Shown in pieces: positions 53,521 through 62,383 of a DNA stretch of 64,000 bases (the first letter of the stretch is position 1; each line of letters starts with the position of its first letter). Origin of the DNA: Bdellovibrio bacteriovorus (GTDB lineage: Bacteria; Bdellovibrionota; Bdellovibrionia; Bdellovibrionales; Bdellovibrionaceae); contig NZ_CP102930.1 of assembly GCF_025558485.1 (NCBI RefSeq), positions 1,736,001 through 1,800,000 on the forward strand, read 5' to 3'. Both the position numbers and the translations under genes were made by a program. The notes under the pieces were generated by a model, which saw nothing but the letters and a program-made list of their open reading frames with translations, had not been told where the DNA came from and made no database searches.

Positions 53521-54426
53521 ATGAAGAATGTTTTGCGTGGAATTCTAGCGACAGTTGTTGTTACTGGCTTTGCTGCCTGCGGTGGCGGTGGCGGCGGTGG
53601 TGGCGGCGGTGGCGGCCAAGTGATCTACTACCCATACGAGACTGTTTACGGCGACGTATGTCAAACTCAGGAAGCTTCTCCTGGTTGTACATTCTTGAAG
53701 TCCAACGGTCAGCGTATCAAAGTGACGGATGATCCACACTACAATAAAGGTGGCTACGGTTCTGACGATCTTTGGTATGTTAAATTCGATTCTAACGGTC
53801 AAGCTGCTGTTTACGATGATTTGGGTCGTTTCCAGTACTATGCTGACGTAAGCGAATTCGCTGGTTACGTTGGTGGCACTACTATCGGTGTTGGTACAAC
53901 TGGTTTCTACTGGGAAGATATCGCTAACGGGACTTACTGGTTGGGTAAAAACGGCGTATTGTACAATGCAAACTCCGGTGAATCCAACTACGGTCAGGCG
54001 ATCAACGATAAAACAGCTTCTTCTGCTTCAGACACAAACTTTGCTGCTTTGAATTCTGATGCAAACAAAGAGCTTGTTAAAATGGCTTCTGATCGTTTGA
54101 TGAAAGAATACGGATTCCAAAAAGACAAAGCAGTGGCTGTGGCTTCTGCATTGAATTCTTGGGCGGTAGCGGCTGCTGAACGCGGCACTACATCTGAAAA
54201 AGACATGGACAAGACTTTCAAAGCTGTCTTCGGTGTTCAGTTCTCTGACGCTTTGGCTGCTGCTAAAGATCTTTCCCTGGGCGACAAAGGTGGCATGCAA
54301 GATCTAACTAACAGATCTGCTGCAGCTTTGGGTTTGAAACCTCACCAGGCTCAGAAGTTCATGAAGGGCATGTACAAAAAAGCTCTTGCTAACTGGGGTT
54401 ACGACGAATCCAGCTTCAACTGGTAA
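53521..54426 (+). CDS. Poly-glycine lipoprotein, probably highly expressed
   Basis: 301 residues. Lipobox TGFAAC (Cys20) is followed directly by twelve consecutive Gly codons (53581-53616), mixed GGT and GGC, then beta-rich segments rich in Tyr/Gly (VYYPYETVYGDVCQTQ..., YVGGTTIGVGTTGFYWED) and a helical, Ala/Lys/Asp-rich C-terminal half (from about 160) ending GYDESSFNW. Codon use is strongly biased to GCT, GGT and AAA, unlike neighbours, suggesting high expression. The triplet tract could vary in length without frameshift. GGGGGAAAC precedes the ATG. No family known. Confidence 0.7.
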   Translation: MKNVLRGILATVVVTGFAACGGGGGGGGGGGGQVIYYPYETVYGDVCQTQEASPGCTFLKSNGQRIKVTDDPHYNKGGYGSDDLWYVKFDSNGQAAVYDDLGRFQYYADVSEFAGYVGGTTIGVGTTGFYWEDIANGTYWLGKNGVLYNANSGESNYGQAINDKTASSASDTNFAALNSDANKELVKMASDRLMKEYGFQKDKAVAVASALNSWAVAAAERGTTSEKDMDKTFKAVFGVQFSDALAAAKDLSLGDKGGMQDLTNRSAAALGLKPHQAQKFMKGMYKKALANWGYDESSFNW

Positions 54427-54454
54427 TTGTCGGGCTTATCTAGCTTAGATACTT

Positions 54455-54489
54455 AAAGAGGCTCCCTGATCGGGGAGCCTCTTTTTTTT
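54455..54489 (+). terminator. Intrinsic terminator after the poly-Gly lipoprotein gene
   Basis: Stem AAAGAGGCTCCC / GGGAGCCTCTTT with loop and a run of eight or nine T. Confidence 0.9.
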
Positions 54490-54491
54490 GC

Positions 54492-55217
54492 CTAAAACGA
54501 TGGGGGAACCGTTTCCGGGGGATTGTCTTCGGAGGGGGAATCCTCAACAACCTGCTCAATAATAAGAGCCTTCAGGAAAGTCTTCCGGTTAACGGCATAA
54601 TAAATTCCACCGCTGACCAGGCCCAGGATAAATCCGTAAAAGTGACACAGATAACTGATCGTCGGATCAAATGCAGAAGCGGGCATAAAGATTCCCAAGG
54701 CGACTCCGAGCGCCCGCAAAATTCGTTGAGTCACACTGCGCTGCTGATCCAACAGAAGATACAGCACCAGCCATGCGCCCCCCATCCAATACACCACGCC
54801 TGAAATACCAATCAGCCGCGTTTGAGGTTCATAACTTAATAACGTCAGCAGATTCGTAAGGCCACCGACCGCCAACGCAGCAGCAGGGAAAAGCCACAGG
54901 CTGAAATATCCCGTCAGCAGATAGCCCAGCACAAAAATCCCCAGCGAATTGGAAGCCAGATGTCCCAGATCCGCATGTGCAAACAAGGCCGTCCACAGAC
55001 GCCAGAATTCGTGCTTTTGTAAAACACTTTCACCCGAGGCGGGCATCACGGCGGCAGCACCCCCCAGATCTTTCCAATAGATCACAGCGGTGACAATCAA
55101 TGCAAAGACAGACCAAGCTGCGATAAGGCTGGCGCGAAAGCGGGGGCGGTGGCTTAGCCAGGTACGACGAACCACCGAAAACCCGGTGGTTTCCGTCAAA
55201 GGGGGCGTGGGTTGCAT
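54492..55217 (-). CDS. Rhomboid-family intramembrane serine protease
   Basis: 241 residues, six or seven membrane segments. Rhomboid motifs: HADLGHLASNSLGIFV (His-x4-His-x3-Asn of the early helix), the serine in RLIGISGVVYWMGG (GxSG) and the histidine in ISYLCHFYGFILGLVSGG. These make up the intramembrane Ser-His dyad. It cleaves transmembrane substrates such as adhesins or signalling proteins. The soluble N-terminus (about 35 residues) and acidic C-terminus are cytoplasmic by appearance. Downstream of its stop is the terminator of the convergent gene. Confidence 0.88.
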   Translation of the reverse strand: MQPTPPLTETTGFSVVRRTWLSHRPRFRASLIAAWSVFALIVTAVIYWKDLGGAAAVMPASGESVLQKHEFWRLWTALFAHADLGHLASNSLGIFVLGYLLTGYFSLWLFPAAALAVGGLTNLLTLLSYEPQTRLIGISGVVYWMGGAWLVLYLLLDQQRSVTQRILRALGVALGIFMPASAFDPTISYLCHFYGFILGLVSGGIYYAVNRKTFLKALIIEQVVEDSPSEDNPPETVPPSF

Positions 55218-55272
55218 AGAGGACCTCCGCCAACAAAGATGAGTCCGTTGGCGGCTCTGTCAAGATAGGGGC

Positions 55273-55662
55273 TTATTTGGAAAGAAAGGCCTGCGGAGCT
55301 GTGACCAAAGCATCAGGTTGACCGTTCTTATCCCGGAATGTTTCAAAAGACACCTTCAGAATCTGGGTTTTCCCTTCACTGTTTTTACTGGTGATGGAAA
55401 GAGTACAGTCGTCGGTGCCGTCATAGCTGTTGCCCGTGCAGTAGGTGGAACTTAACGAGACAGAACCATCAGCAGCAATCAGCGCTTCCGCCAGAACCAC
55501 AGAAAGCTTCTTTTCACTGTGGCTGGTGCCTTCGTGAACCTTTATTAAAGTGGAGCCGGCCTGAGCAAGCAAAACCTCTGTCGCTTTTTTTGAGGTTTCA
55601 AATTGTGAAGCCATTGCGGCCGAGCCACACAAGGTTATTAAAACGGCGAGAACTGCTTTCAT
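55273..55662 (-). CDS. Small secreted protein
   Basis: 129 residues from the ATG at 55662 (AAGGAG five bases ahead). Signal peptide MKAVLAVLITLCGSAAMA-S. The mature part has one Cys pair (TYCTGNSYDGTDDCTLSI) and a beta-rich look. Unknown family. It lies 55 bases upstream of the rhomboid gene in the same direction and may be co-transcribed with it. Confidence 0.65.
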   Translation of the reverse strand: MKAVLAVLITLCGSAAMASQFETSKKATEVLLAQAGSTLIKVHEGTSHSEKKLSVVLAEALIAADGSVSLSSTYCTGNSYDGTDDCTLSITSKNSEGKTQILKVSFETFRDKNGQPDALVTAPQAFLSK

Positions 55663-55926
55663 GGTCACTCCTTACGTTCCACGTAATTACACTTGTTCGT
55701 TTGATAAAGCCTGCAAAGTATGCCGGAAGGCGGGCGTAAAAAATAGCGGGAATGATGTGTCTAGTTTTTTGACAGAGGCGGAAAAAGGGCGGGCACTATT
55801 TGCTAAATTTCGTTTTTGTCATTGGGGTTTTGTCGCCAGTTTGCCTATAACGCCGGAGAGGCTCTGACATCTGGCCACAGCTTTGCATTCTGTTAGGTTT
55901 TTATTCTGCTTGTGAAAGGAACGGCC

Positions 55927-57930
55927 ATGAAATTTTATTTTATTACCGCTCTGACATGTTTTCTTTTGACGATGTCACTGACGGCTGAGGCATTCACGGG
56001 CAGCCGAAAAATTCTGGTTTCAGTGGGTGATCTGAAAGAAAATTCTTACAGCCTGTGGAAGAAAGAAACCTGCGCTCTGGTTCACGCGATTGGCAATCAA
56101 GTCAGTGACAGTGGCGTGGATGTGACTTGTCGAACTTTTGACACTGCCAACTTTGTTGATCCTTATCTGAAGGTGGCGCAGGGGCAGTTTGCCTATCACC
56201 TGCGCATCACGCGCACTTTTCATGATGAAGTGAAGGTGGATGTCACCAACTGGAATCGCCGTCATCAGACGGATTTCACAAACCTTGGCTGGAACTTCCG
56301 GGAGGATCGTCTGGACAAGTCCAAACGTCAGGAGGCTATGGCCAAGGCACTGGCGAATTTCTTCTTCTATGCTTCCAATGAAGAGGCTTTTAAAGCAGGT
56401 CTGCTGGTCAACGGTGTGCATGAATCCAATCGTGTGGAATACGACCAGAAAAAAGGTGTCTTTCTGGATAAGCAAATGCGTCAGGAACTGACAATCAATC
56501 AGGCCTATTCCCTGTATGAAGGGGAAAGCGAGCGTAAGAAAAACTATTTGCGCACGGGTGTGGAGCTGGGTGTTTTGCTGTCCGCGGGCATGGCTGTTTA
56601 TTATAAGAATCTGGTTTATAACAAGCAGGACTTTGACTATGGTTTCCGCGACGGTCTAAGAAAGAAATTTAACGGCGAAGCGATCCTGTATGATGACAAC
56701 GATAAGTTCGCCAACTATGGCCACGTTTATGCCGGTGTTCTTTATTATCAAGTGGCGCGAGCCAATGGATTTAACTCTTTGGAATCCTTCCTGGTGGGGT
56801 TTGCGTCCTCTGCCGCGTGGGAATTTATGGAATACCACGAGGTCTTTTCCTTAAACGATCAGATTCTGACCCCGGTCGGCGGATATGTGATCGGTGAAGC
56901 TTCCTATCAGATTTCCTGCGCGCTTCTGCAAAAAGGTGGCAAGGTGGCCAAGGCCTTGGGTTATACCATCAATCCGGGACTGGCCATGAATCATGCGATT
57001 GATAAGCGCATGACTGGTGATAAATACGCGTCCCAACCGGATTGCAAAAAACCACGCTGGTCAGAAATTTCCATGTATATCGGTCTGGAGCACGGTCAAA
57101 AAGCCTATGAAGGCAGCAAAGACACCACGTATGTTCTGGGTCTTGAAGCGGACGTTGTGAATATCGAGGACTATCAAAAACCCGGCAGCAGTTCCAAGCT
57201 GGTCTATGATACGGCTTTGGCCAAAGCCATCGTGGAAAAAAGTGGCGGGGATGGAACAGGCGATCTTAAGGTCATCGCACAAGTGGTGATGGCGGCTTAT
57301 CATGAAAAGAAACTGGATCTGGATCCGCAGGGACAGTTGCGCGGCTATGATTTAATTCTGGGCGTGGGCTCTGCCAGCACATGGAGAGATCGCGGTGGTG
57401 AACGAAAATCCAACACCGAGGACTTCTACGGGACCATTAACGTGTTAGGGGCCACGGCGCGCGCGAATGTTTACTACAAAGGTTATAATATACAGGCTGA
57501 ATTTGGCTTCTACGGCGATTTTGCGATGGTAAAGGCGTGGGCTTTAAATGATTTCAAAGAATCCAATGGCGGGCAACTGAACGATCAATACGGCGTGGTT
57601 CGCAAGCGTGGCTATTACTGGGGACTGGGAACCAGCACTCTGGCAGCGCTGTCCGTTGAAAAGGGCAGTGTCAGGGTTGGTTACGAGGCCCAGGTGTCGT
57701 CAGCACATGATGTGAAAAACCGTCATCGCAATGAAGCGGACGCCACCAACCCTGCGGATTTCAGGGACTCTTTGGTCGCGCACAAAATTTATATTCGTTT
57801 TAGAATCACAAAGAATTTGAGCTTCCAGTTGGCGCACGAAATTCTGCAAAGAGAAGGTTCGGCCAATGGAATCAAGACCCGTCGGGGAACCGACCAGCGC
57901 ACCACCGGCACACTGGTCTATCTGTTTTAG
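55927..57930 (+). CDS. Large secreted DUF3943-type outer-membrane protein
   Basis: 667 residues from the ATG at 55927 (AAAGGA before it). Signal peptide MKFYFITALTCFLLTMSLTAEA-F. The N-terminal part (about 25-130) looks like a periplasmic nucleotide- or substrate-binding alpha/beta region. The DUF3943-like core is at about 280-360: FNSLESFLVGFASSAAWEFMEYHEVFSLNDQILTPVGGYVIGEASYQISC. The last third is beta-rich (GVGSASTWRDRG, FGFYGDFAMVKAW, VRVGYEAQVSSAHD) and ends in YLF, like a barrel. It is the second member of the family in the window (with 43984). It ends convergent with the next gene, the stops overlapping. Confidence 0.7.
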   Translation: MKFYFITALTCFLLTMSLTAEAFTGSRKILVSVGDLKENSYSLWKKETCALVHAIGNQVSDSGVDVTCRTFDTANFVDPYLKVAQGQFAYHLRITRTFHDEVKVDVTNWNRRHQTDFTNLGWNFREDRLDKSKRQEAMAKALANFFFYASNEEAFKAGLLVNGVHESNRVEYDQKKGVFLDKQMRQELTINQAYSLYEGESERKKNYLRTGVELGVLLSAGMAVYYKNLVYNKQDFDYGFRDGLRKKFNGEAILYDDNDKFANYGHVYAGVLYYQVARANGFNSLESFLVGFASSAAWEFMEYHEVFSLNDQILTPVGGYVIGEASYQISCALLQKGGKVAKALGYTINPGLAMNHAIDKRMTGDKYASQPDCKKPRWSEISMYIGLEHGQKAYEGSKDTTYVLGLEADVVNIEDYQKPGSSSKLVYDTALAKAIVEKSGGDGTGDLKVIAQVVMAAYHEKKLDLDPQGQLRGYDLILGVGSASTWRDRGGERKSNTEDFYGTINVLGATARANVYYKGYNIQAEFGFYGDFAMVKAWALNDFKESNGGQLNDQYGVVRKRGYYWGLGTSTLAALSVEKGSVRVGYEAQVSSAHDVKNRHRNEADATNPADFRDSLVAHKIYIRFRITKNLSFQLAHEILQREGSANGIKTRRGTDQRTTGTLVYLF

Positions 57931-58589
57931 AAGTAACCGATCAAACCGGCTTGCAAGGACAGGCCGGAAACCGTGACGTCGGAACCGAAACCGCCGGATT
58001 TTTTCTGATAGATATAGCCGCCGTCCAAACGGAAGCCAACGTTGCTGCCAGTCGGGAACCACTTCACGAACGGTCCGGCGAAGGCCGTCATTAAATCACT
58101 TTTTGCTCCGGAACCATTGTCATGCTGACCAAAAGAACCCAGGCCACCCACACCATAGATGAAGATTTCACCCGGGGTGTTTGAGATCATGTTGTAGTCC
58201 GCCCAGCCGCCGACAGACAAAGTTGTGGCGGTCACGCTGCCCGTTGCATCCGAAGAATAAGAACCCAAAGGCCCGAACTCATAAGAGGCGAAGTTCCAGC
58301 CAAAACGACCGGACAGGGAAATGTCGGTTTCGTTGGAGGAACCGGCACTGTCGGCTTTGGTGTTGGTCAGACTGAGACTGACAGAGACCAGGTACTTGCG
58401 CATGGACTGGCTCATGGTCGTGTCGCCAAATTCATCAGGCGCAAGCTCATACACCTGCCCCGGAGCCAGGCTGCCGCCGGAAAAATCAATAATGGCCTGA
58501 CTGCCTTTGACTTTACGAACTTTGATTTTTTGTGCGAAGGCCGAGGAAGAAAAGGTCAGCAGGGCACAAAGAATTAGGAACTTTCTCAT
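57927..58589 (-). CDS. Secreted beta-barrel protein (autotransporter-like barrel size)
   Basis: 220 residues from the ATG at 58589. Signal peptide MRKFLILCALLTFSSSAFA-Q. After a short N-terminal domain (KIKVRKVKGSQAIIDFSGGSLAPGQVYELA, an SH3-like beta stretch) comes a Gly/Ser/Thr-rich beta sheet (SGRFGWNFASYEFGPLG, TTLSVGGWADYNMISN, FIYGVGGLGSFG, FRLDGGYIYQKKSGG, LSLQAGLIGYF), the pattern of an eight-stranded barrel with a C-terminal Phe. Likely an outer-membrane protein. Convergent with the DUF3943 gene. Confidence 0.7.
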   Translation of the reverse strand: MRKFLILCALLTFSSSAFAQKIKVRKVKGSQAIIDFSGGSLAPGQVYELAPDEFGDTTMSQSMRKYLVSVSLSLTNTKADSAGSSNETDISLSGRFGWNFASYEFGPLGSYSSDATGSVTATTLSVGGWADYNMISNTPGEIFIYGVGGLGSFGQHDNGSGAKSDLMTAFAGPFVKWFPTGSNVGFRLDGGYIYQKKSGGFGSDVTVSGLSLQAGLIGYF

Positions 58590-58751
58590 GTTATCCTTTC
58601 CATGACGGGGTATCAGACTAAAGTCTTTCAATCCCCTGTGGGGCTGTCAACGAGAAGTTGTCTCAGAACGAGACTCGAACATTCCTAAAGTTTAAGTATT
58701 CCAGTGTTTCGGCCGAATTAGATTGGGTAACAGGGGAACAAAGGGAGTGCC

Positions 58752-59497
58752 ATGTCTTCTTCCTGGGGAAACATTCCAACTTGGGCGTATGATGCTGCTC
58801 AAGCATTGATGCAATCGTTGAAGATTGTGGACCCATTGACTTATGCGCATTGCTGTCGCGTGGGCGAAATGTCCCGTAAGCTGGCCCGTGATGCCGGTCT
58901 GAATGAGTATCAACAAAAGCTCGCTGAATTTGCAGGTCTTTTCCATGATATTGGTAAGATCGGCGTGCCTCAGGAGATCATTGCCAAACCCGGCAAGCTG
59001 ACAGATCAGGAATATGAACTGATGAAGTGCCACCCGGTGCTGAGTGAGGAAATCATCAAGCCTCTGGCGCAGCATGATTTCTTTGCGGAAATTCTTCCGG
59101 GGATTCGCGGTCATCACGAGCGTGTGGATGGCCGGGGCTATCCCGACAAAAAGAACGGTGATGAAATCCCATTGCTTGCGCGCATTATTCTGGTGGTGGA
59201 CACCTGTGATGCCATGTCCGAGACCCGTGCTTATCGCAAGGGGCTGCCTATGGAAGTGGTGTATGAAGAGCTTTGATAATTTAAACGAATTCAAGGAAGG
59301 GATTAGTGAGCGAGAGGCTTACCAGAGCTTATCGCAAGGGTCTGCCGATGGAAGTGGTGTATGAGGAGCTTAAACGCTGCTCGGGGACACAGTTTGATCC
59401 GCAACTGGTGAAAATCTTCCTGCAATCCCACGGACACTGGAAAGATCAGCCACAGGATCAGGACACTCTGGAATACCTGATTAAAAAAATTGCTTAA
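58752..59497 (+). pseudogene. HD-GYP-domain cyclic-di-GMP phosphodiesterase, frame broken by a partial duplication
   Basis: HD-GYP proteins degrade cyclic-di-GMP. The frame from 58752 shows the family motifs FHDIGKIGVP (HDxGK), MKCHPVLSEEII (HP.L..) and HHERVDGRGYPD (HHExxDGxGYP), and the metal residues are all in place. At TRAYRKGLPMEVVYEEL the frame stops (59276). After 47 unrelated bases the same 51-base stretch recurs (59321-59371), leading into the true C-terminus (KRCSGTQFDP...LIKKIA). Removing the 98-base unit restores a 215-residue protein. The metal-binding HD core is in the first piece, so a truncated product might retain some activity. Confidence 0.9.
59223..59371 (+). repeat. Imperfect direct repeat in the HD-GYP gene
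   Basis: 51-base copies at 59223-59273 and 59321-59371, offset 98 bases, separated by 47 unrelated bases (59274-59320). They differ at five positions that leave TRAYRKGLPMEVVYEEL unchanged (CGT/AGA, GGG/GGT, CCT/CCG, GAA/GAG). Confidence 0.9.
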
Positions 59498-59507
59498 ACC
59501 AAAAAAG

Positions 59508-59540
59508 ACAAAGCCCTCGGAAGAGGGCTTTGTTGTTTCT
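59508..59540. terminator. Terminator between HD-GYP gene and DUF1338 gene
   Basis: Perfect stem ACAAAGCCCTC / GAGGGCTTTGT with 4-base loop, followed by TGTTTCTT; A-rich on the other side, so probably bidirectional. Confidence 0.8.
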
Positions 59541-60340
59541 TATTGTTTGTTCGTGCTTTCAAAGATCTTGTCGGCGGATTTGGCGACAAAGCCCTGATAC
59601 AACTGGCCGTTTGCCAGTGGATAGCGTCTGGCAAATTCGTAGTAGCAGCCCGGAATGTTGTGAGTGCTGCCGTCGTCAAATTTGACCGGGATTTCAGAGG
59701 CCATGGTTGAACTTTGTTCCAGGAAGTCTTCCGGCGTGCCTTTGATTTCACCGCCGGATTTATTCAGGGTGTAGCCCTTTTCCTGGACAAAATTATTCAG
59801 AACTTTGATGTCGCTGAATTTTTTCAGTTTGTTGATGTTCACAGTGAAGTGATTCGGACGGAAGCCGTAAGCAGCCACCCAGCTTGCATATTCGCTTTCC
59901 TTGGCTAAGGCTGCGTAAACATCCCAGCTCACTTTCCAGGGACGTCCCGCCATGGCAAAGGTTTCTGTTTCAATCAGGGAATCCGGAACCTGTTCCACCA
60001 GTTTGTTGACGGTTTCGCGAATGAACGGGGATACTTTTTCAAGCTCCAGCTCACTAATGAAGATTTTTGGATTGTCCATGTTGGGATGTTCGTAGTGTTT
60101 CGCGTAAAGTTTCTTTTCCACGAAAGTGTAGTCGCCTTTTTCAACATAACCCAGTTTTTTGAAATGTTTGGCCAGGGATTCGATCCCCAGGCGCGGGTGG
60201 TTAAAAGTGCGAAGAGCAATGTGGTCGTTCAGAACCGTTTCGCCTTCAGCAGTGAAAATGTCATAAATGCGTTTGGCAGCAGGGTTTAATTCACAATAAT
60301 CAACCCACATTTTTTCCAATAGGGTATCCAGACTCATCAT
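59540..60340 (-). CDS. DUF1338 / HglS-like non-heme iron enzyme
   Basis: 266 residues from the ATG at 60340 (GGAGAG before it); an extension to 60403 is not backed by motifs. Family motifs: LNDHIALRTFNHPRLG (metal His), YGFRPNHFTVNINKL (second His) and IPGCYYEFARRYP (Glu ligand). Relatives such as HglS/YdcJ are Fe(II)-dependent 2-oxoadipate dioxygenase-decarboxylases forming D-2-hydroxyglutarate in lysine catabolism. This fits a predator using prey amino acids, but the substrate is inferred from the family. It is monocistronic. Confidence 0.85.
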   Translation of the reverse strand: MMSLDTLLEKMWVDYCELNPAAKRIYDIFTAEGETVLNDHIALRTFNHPRLGIESLAKHFKKLGYVEKGDYTFVEKKLYAKHYEHPNMDNPKIFISELELEKVSPFIRETVNKLVEQVPDSLIETETFAMAGRPWKVSWDVYAALAKESEYASWVAAYGFRPNHFTVNINKLKKFSDIKVLNNFVQEKGYTLNKSGGEIKGTPEDFLEQSSTMASEIPVKFDDGSTHNIPGCYYEFARRYPLANGQLYQGFVAKSADKIFESTNKQ

Positions 60341-60471
60341 AATTTTCTCTCCTGTATCCGGGCAGATTACTCCGCTTGGCACAGCGGCGCAACGACCCTT
60401 CAATGGCTGTGAGCGTTAAGCATTGGAGGCAGTCGGAATATCACTCAGAATAAGAACTCAGCGGGGAAAAA

Positions 60472-61488
60472 ATGACATCGTTGCCTGAGATCCAACAAAT
60501 CGAAAAAAAGATTGAAGCTTTGGGCTCCACCGGGCGGGCGGAGATTCTGACTTACAGTGAGCTCGGGGATCTGCGTTTCCCAATCTATAAAGTCAGCTTC
60601 GGAAGTCAGGACCCCAAAGCCCCCGTTCTGGGGTTTGTGGGCGGAGTGCACGGGCTGGAGCGCATCGGTGCGCAGGTCTGCGTGGCATTGATGAATTCTT
60701 TGGCGGAACTGGCGCAGTGGGATGCCACCATTCAGCAGACGTTGCAGAATATTCGCATTTTCTTTATTCCGACAGTGAATCCGGTGGGCATCTATCGCAA
60801 AACCCGTTGCAACCCTCAGGGTGTGGATCTGATGCGCAATGCGCCCATTGATGCTGACAATCCACAGTTTCTTTTGGGTGGACACCGTTACAGCAAAAAA
60901 CTTCCCTGGTATCGGGGGGAGCTGGGCGCCCCCATGCAGTTAGAGGCGCAGGCTTTGGTCAATGCGGTTGAAAAGGAAATTGCGCACAGCTCTTTGGCGA
61001 TCACTTTGGATTTACATTCCGGATTTGGTTTGCAGGATCGTCTGTGGTTTCCTTACGCCAAAACAGTGCAGCCGTATCCTGATCTGCATTTGTGTTATGG
61101 GTTGAAAGAACTTTTGGACCGCACTTATCCGCATCATTTTTATCGTGTTGAACCGCAGGCCCGGAACTACACCACGCACGGGGACCTGTGGGATTATATT
61201 TACGACAACCATCGGGGCCGCGTTCAGGGGCAGGTCTATGTTCCGCTGTGTCTGGAAATGGGTTCCTGGTTGTGGGTGAAAAAAAATCCGTGGCAGATTT
61301 TCAGCGCGGAAGGTCCGTTCAATCCGCTGAAAGGGCATCGCCACAAGCGCACGTTGCGCCGGCACAACACTTTGATGGAATTTCTGATTCGTGCTTTGAG
61401 CTCACCTCAGGCATGGGCCACCACCGAGCCCCTGAAAATGCAGCAGCGTGAGCAACAGGCAAAGGAGCTTTGGTATGGCGAAAGGTAG
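60472..61488 (+). CDS. M14-family zinc carboxypeptidase
   Basis: 338 residues, no signal peptide. Zinc motifs: GGVHGLERIG (His-x2-Glu), a later ITLDLHSGFG (second His), the substrate-binding NPVGIYRKTRCNPQGVDLMRN (NP.G....R.N..G.D.NR), and the catalytic Glu in PLCLEMGSWLW. So all elements of a functional carboxypeptidase are present. It could trim peptides from prey breakdown or peptidoglycan. GGGGAAAA precedes the ATG. It overlaps the next gene by 14 bases. Confidence 0.88.
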   Translation: MTSLPEIQQIEKKIEALGSTGRAEILTYSELGDLRFPIYKVSFGSQDPKAPVLGFVGGVHGLERIGAQVCVALMNSLAELAQWDATIQQTLQNIRIFFIPTVNPVGIYRKTRCNPQGVDLMRNAPIDADNPQFLLGGHRYSKKLPWYRGELGAPMQLEAQALVNAVEKEIAHSSLAITLDLHSGFGLQDRLWFPYAKTVQPYPDLHLCYGLKELLDRTYPHHFYRVEPQARNYTTHGDLWDYIYDNHRGRVQGQVYVPLCLEMGSWLWVKKNPWQIFSAEGPFNPLKGHRHKRTLRRHNTLMEFLIRALSSPQAWATTEPLKMQQREQQAKELWYGER

Positions 61489-62215
61489 AAACTGGCTTTT
61501 GTTGCGCGGTCTTGCGCGTGGAGTGGGGCACTGGGGTTCTTTTGCTGAAACCATTCAAAAACATTTCCCTGAGGATCGTTTTGAATTTCTGGATTTGCCG
61601 GGCAATGGCTCCCGTCATTTGGAAAGCAGTCCTTTGCGCATTTCTGACTATGTCAAAGACCTGCGCTCTCGTTGCAGCTACGTCAAAAACGGTGAATCGT
61701 TTCAGATTCTGTCGGTATCGCTGGGCTCGATGATCACGGTGGAATGGATGCGGGAATATCCGCATGAGGTTAAAAAGGCGTTTTTAACCTGCACCAGCTC
61801 TGCAGGCTTTTCTCCGTTCTATCATCGTTTTTATCTGGCCAATGTGCCGCGCGGACTGAAGCTTATCGGTCAGCAGCAGGATGCCGAACTGTGGGAAAAA
61901 ACCATCCTGGGCATGATCGTGAACAATCAGGAACGTCGCGAAGCCGAAATGCCGCTGATGATTGAATACTCCAAAAAGTACCCGATGAATCCGGCCAACG
62001 TGTTTCGCCAGTTGCTGGCGGCTTCGCAGTATCGTTTTCCGGAACAGCCTCCCGGCGATATAAAGTTGCTGGGAAGTCACGGGGATCGTTTGGTGTCGGC
62101 AAAGTGCACCTTGAAAATTGCCGAACAGTGGGGTTTGAAACCTCAGATGCATCCTTGGGCCGGGCACGATGTTCCGGTTGACGACCCGCAATGGCTGCTG
62201 GAGCAGTTACTCTAA
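61475..62215 (+). CDS. Alpha/beta-hydrolase
   Basis: 246 residues from the ATG at 61475, inside the carboxypeptidase's last codons. The oxyanion/tail motif is LLLRGLARGVGHWGSFAE; the nucleophile Ser in ILSVSLGSMITVEW (S-x-S-x-G, a variant of G-x-S-x-G), Asp in LGSHGDRLVSAK and His in WAGHDVPVDD complete the triad. Broad family (esterases, lipases, C-C hydrolases), so the substrate is open. A translation-coupled partner of the M14 enzyme. Confidence 0.8.
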   Translation: MAKGRNWLLLRGLARGVGHWGSFAETIQKHFPEDRFEFLDLPGNGSRHLESSPLRISDYVKDLRSRCSYVKNGESFQILSVSLGSMITVEWMREYPHEVKKAFLTCTSSAGFSPFYHRFYLANVPRGLKLIGQQQDAELWEKTILGMIVNNQERREAEMPLMIEYSKKYPMNPANVFRQLLAASQYRFPEQPPGDIKLLGSHGDRLVSAKCTLKIAEQWGLKPQMHPWAGHDVPVDDPQWLLEQLL

Positions 62216-62383
62216 AAAGGCTTTTTTCGAGGTTCTTTTTCGGGGTAGATTTTTCAAACATATCGAGGTTTTTTTACCACCAAGTGCTCTATATTTGATT
62301 TGAGACATATCAACGCGTGGCTCCGTTGACTCTAGAGGGCTTTTCTTATTTTCTATCCCCTAGACTTTTATCCAGAGGCGGAT

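Noticed and set aside
53581..53616. Short glycine-codon repeat as a CRISPR or satellite array
   Set aside because: It is one in-frame codon tract inside a lipoprotein gene, with no spacers.
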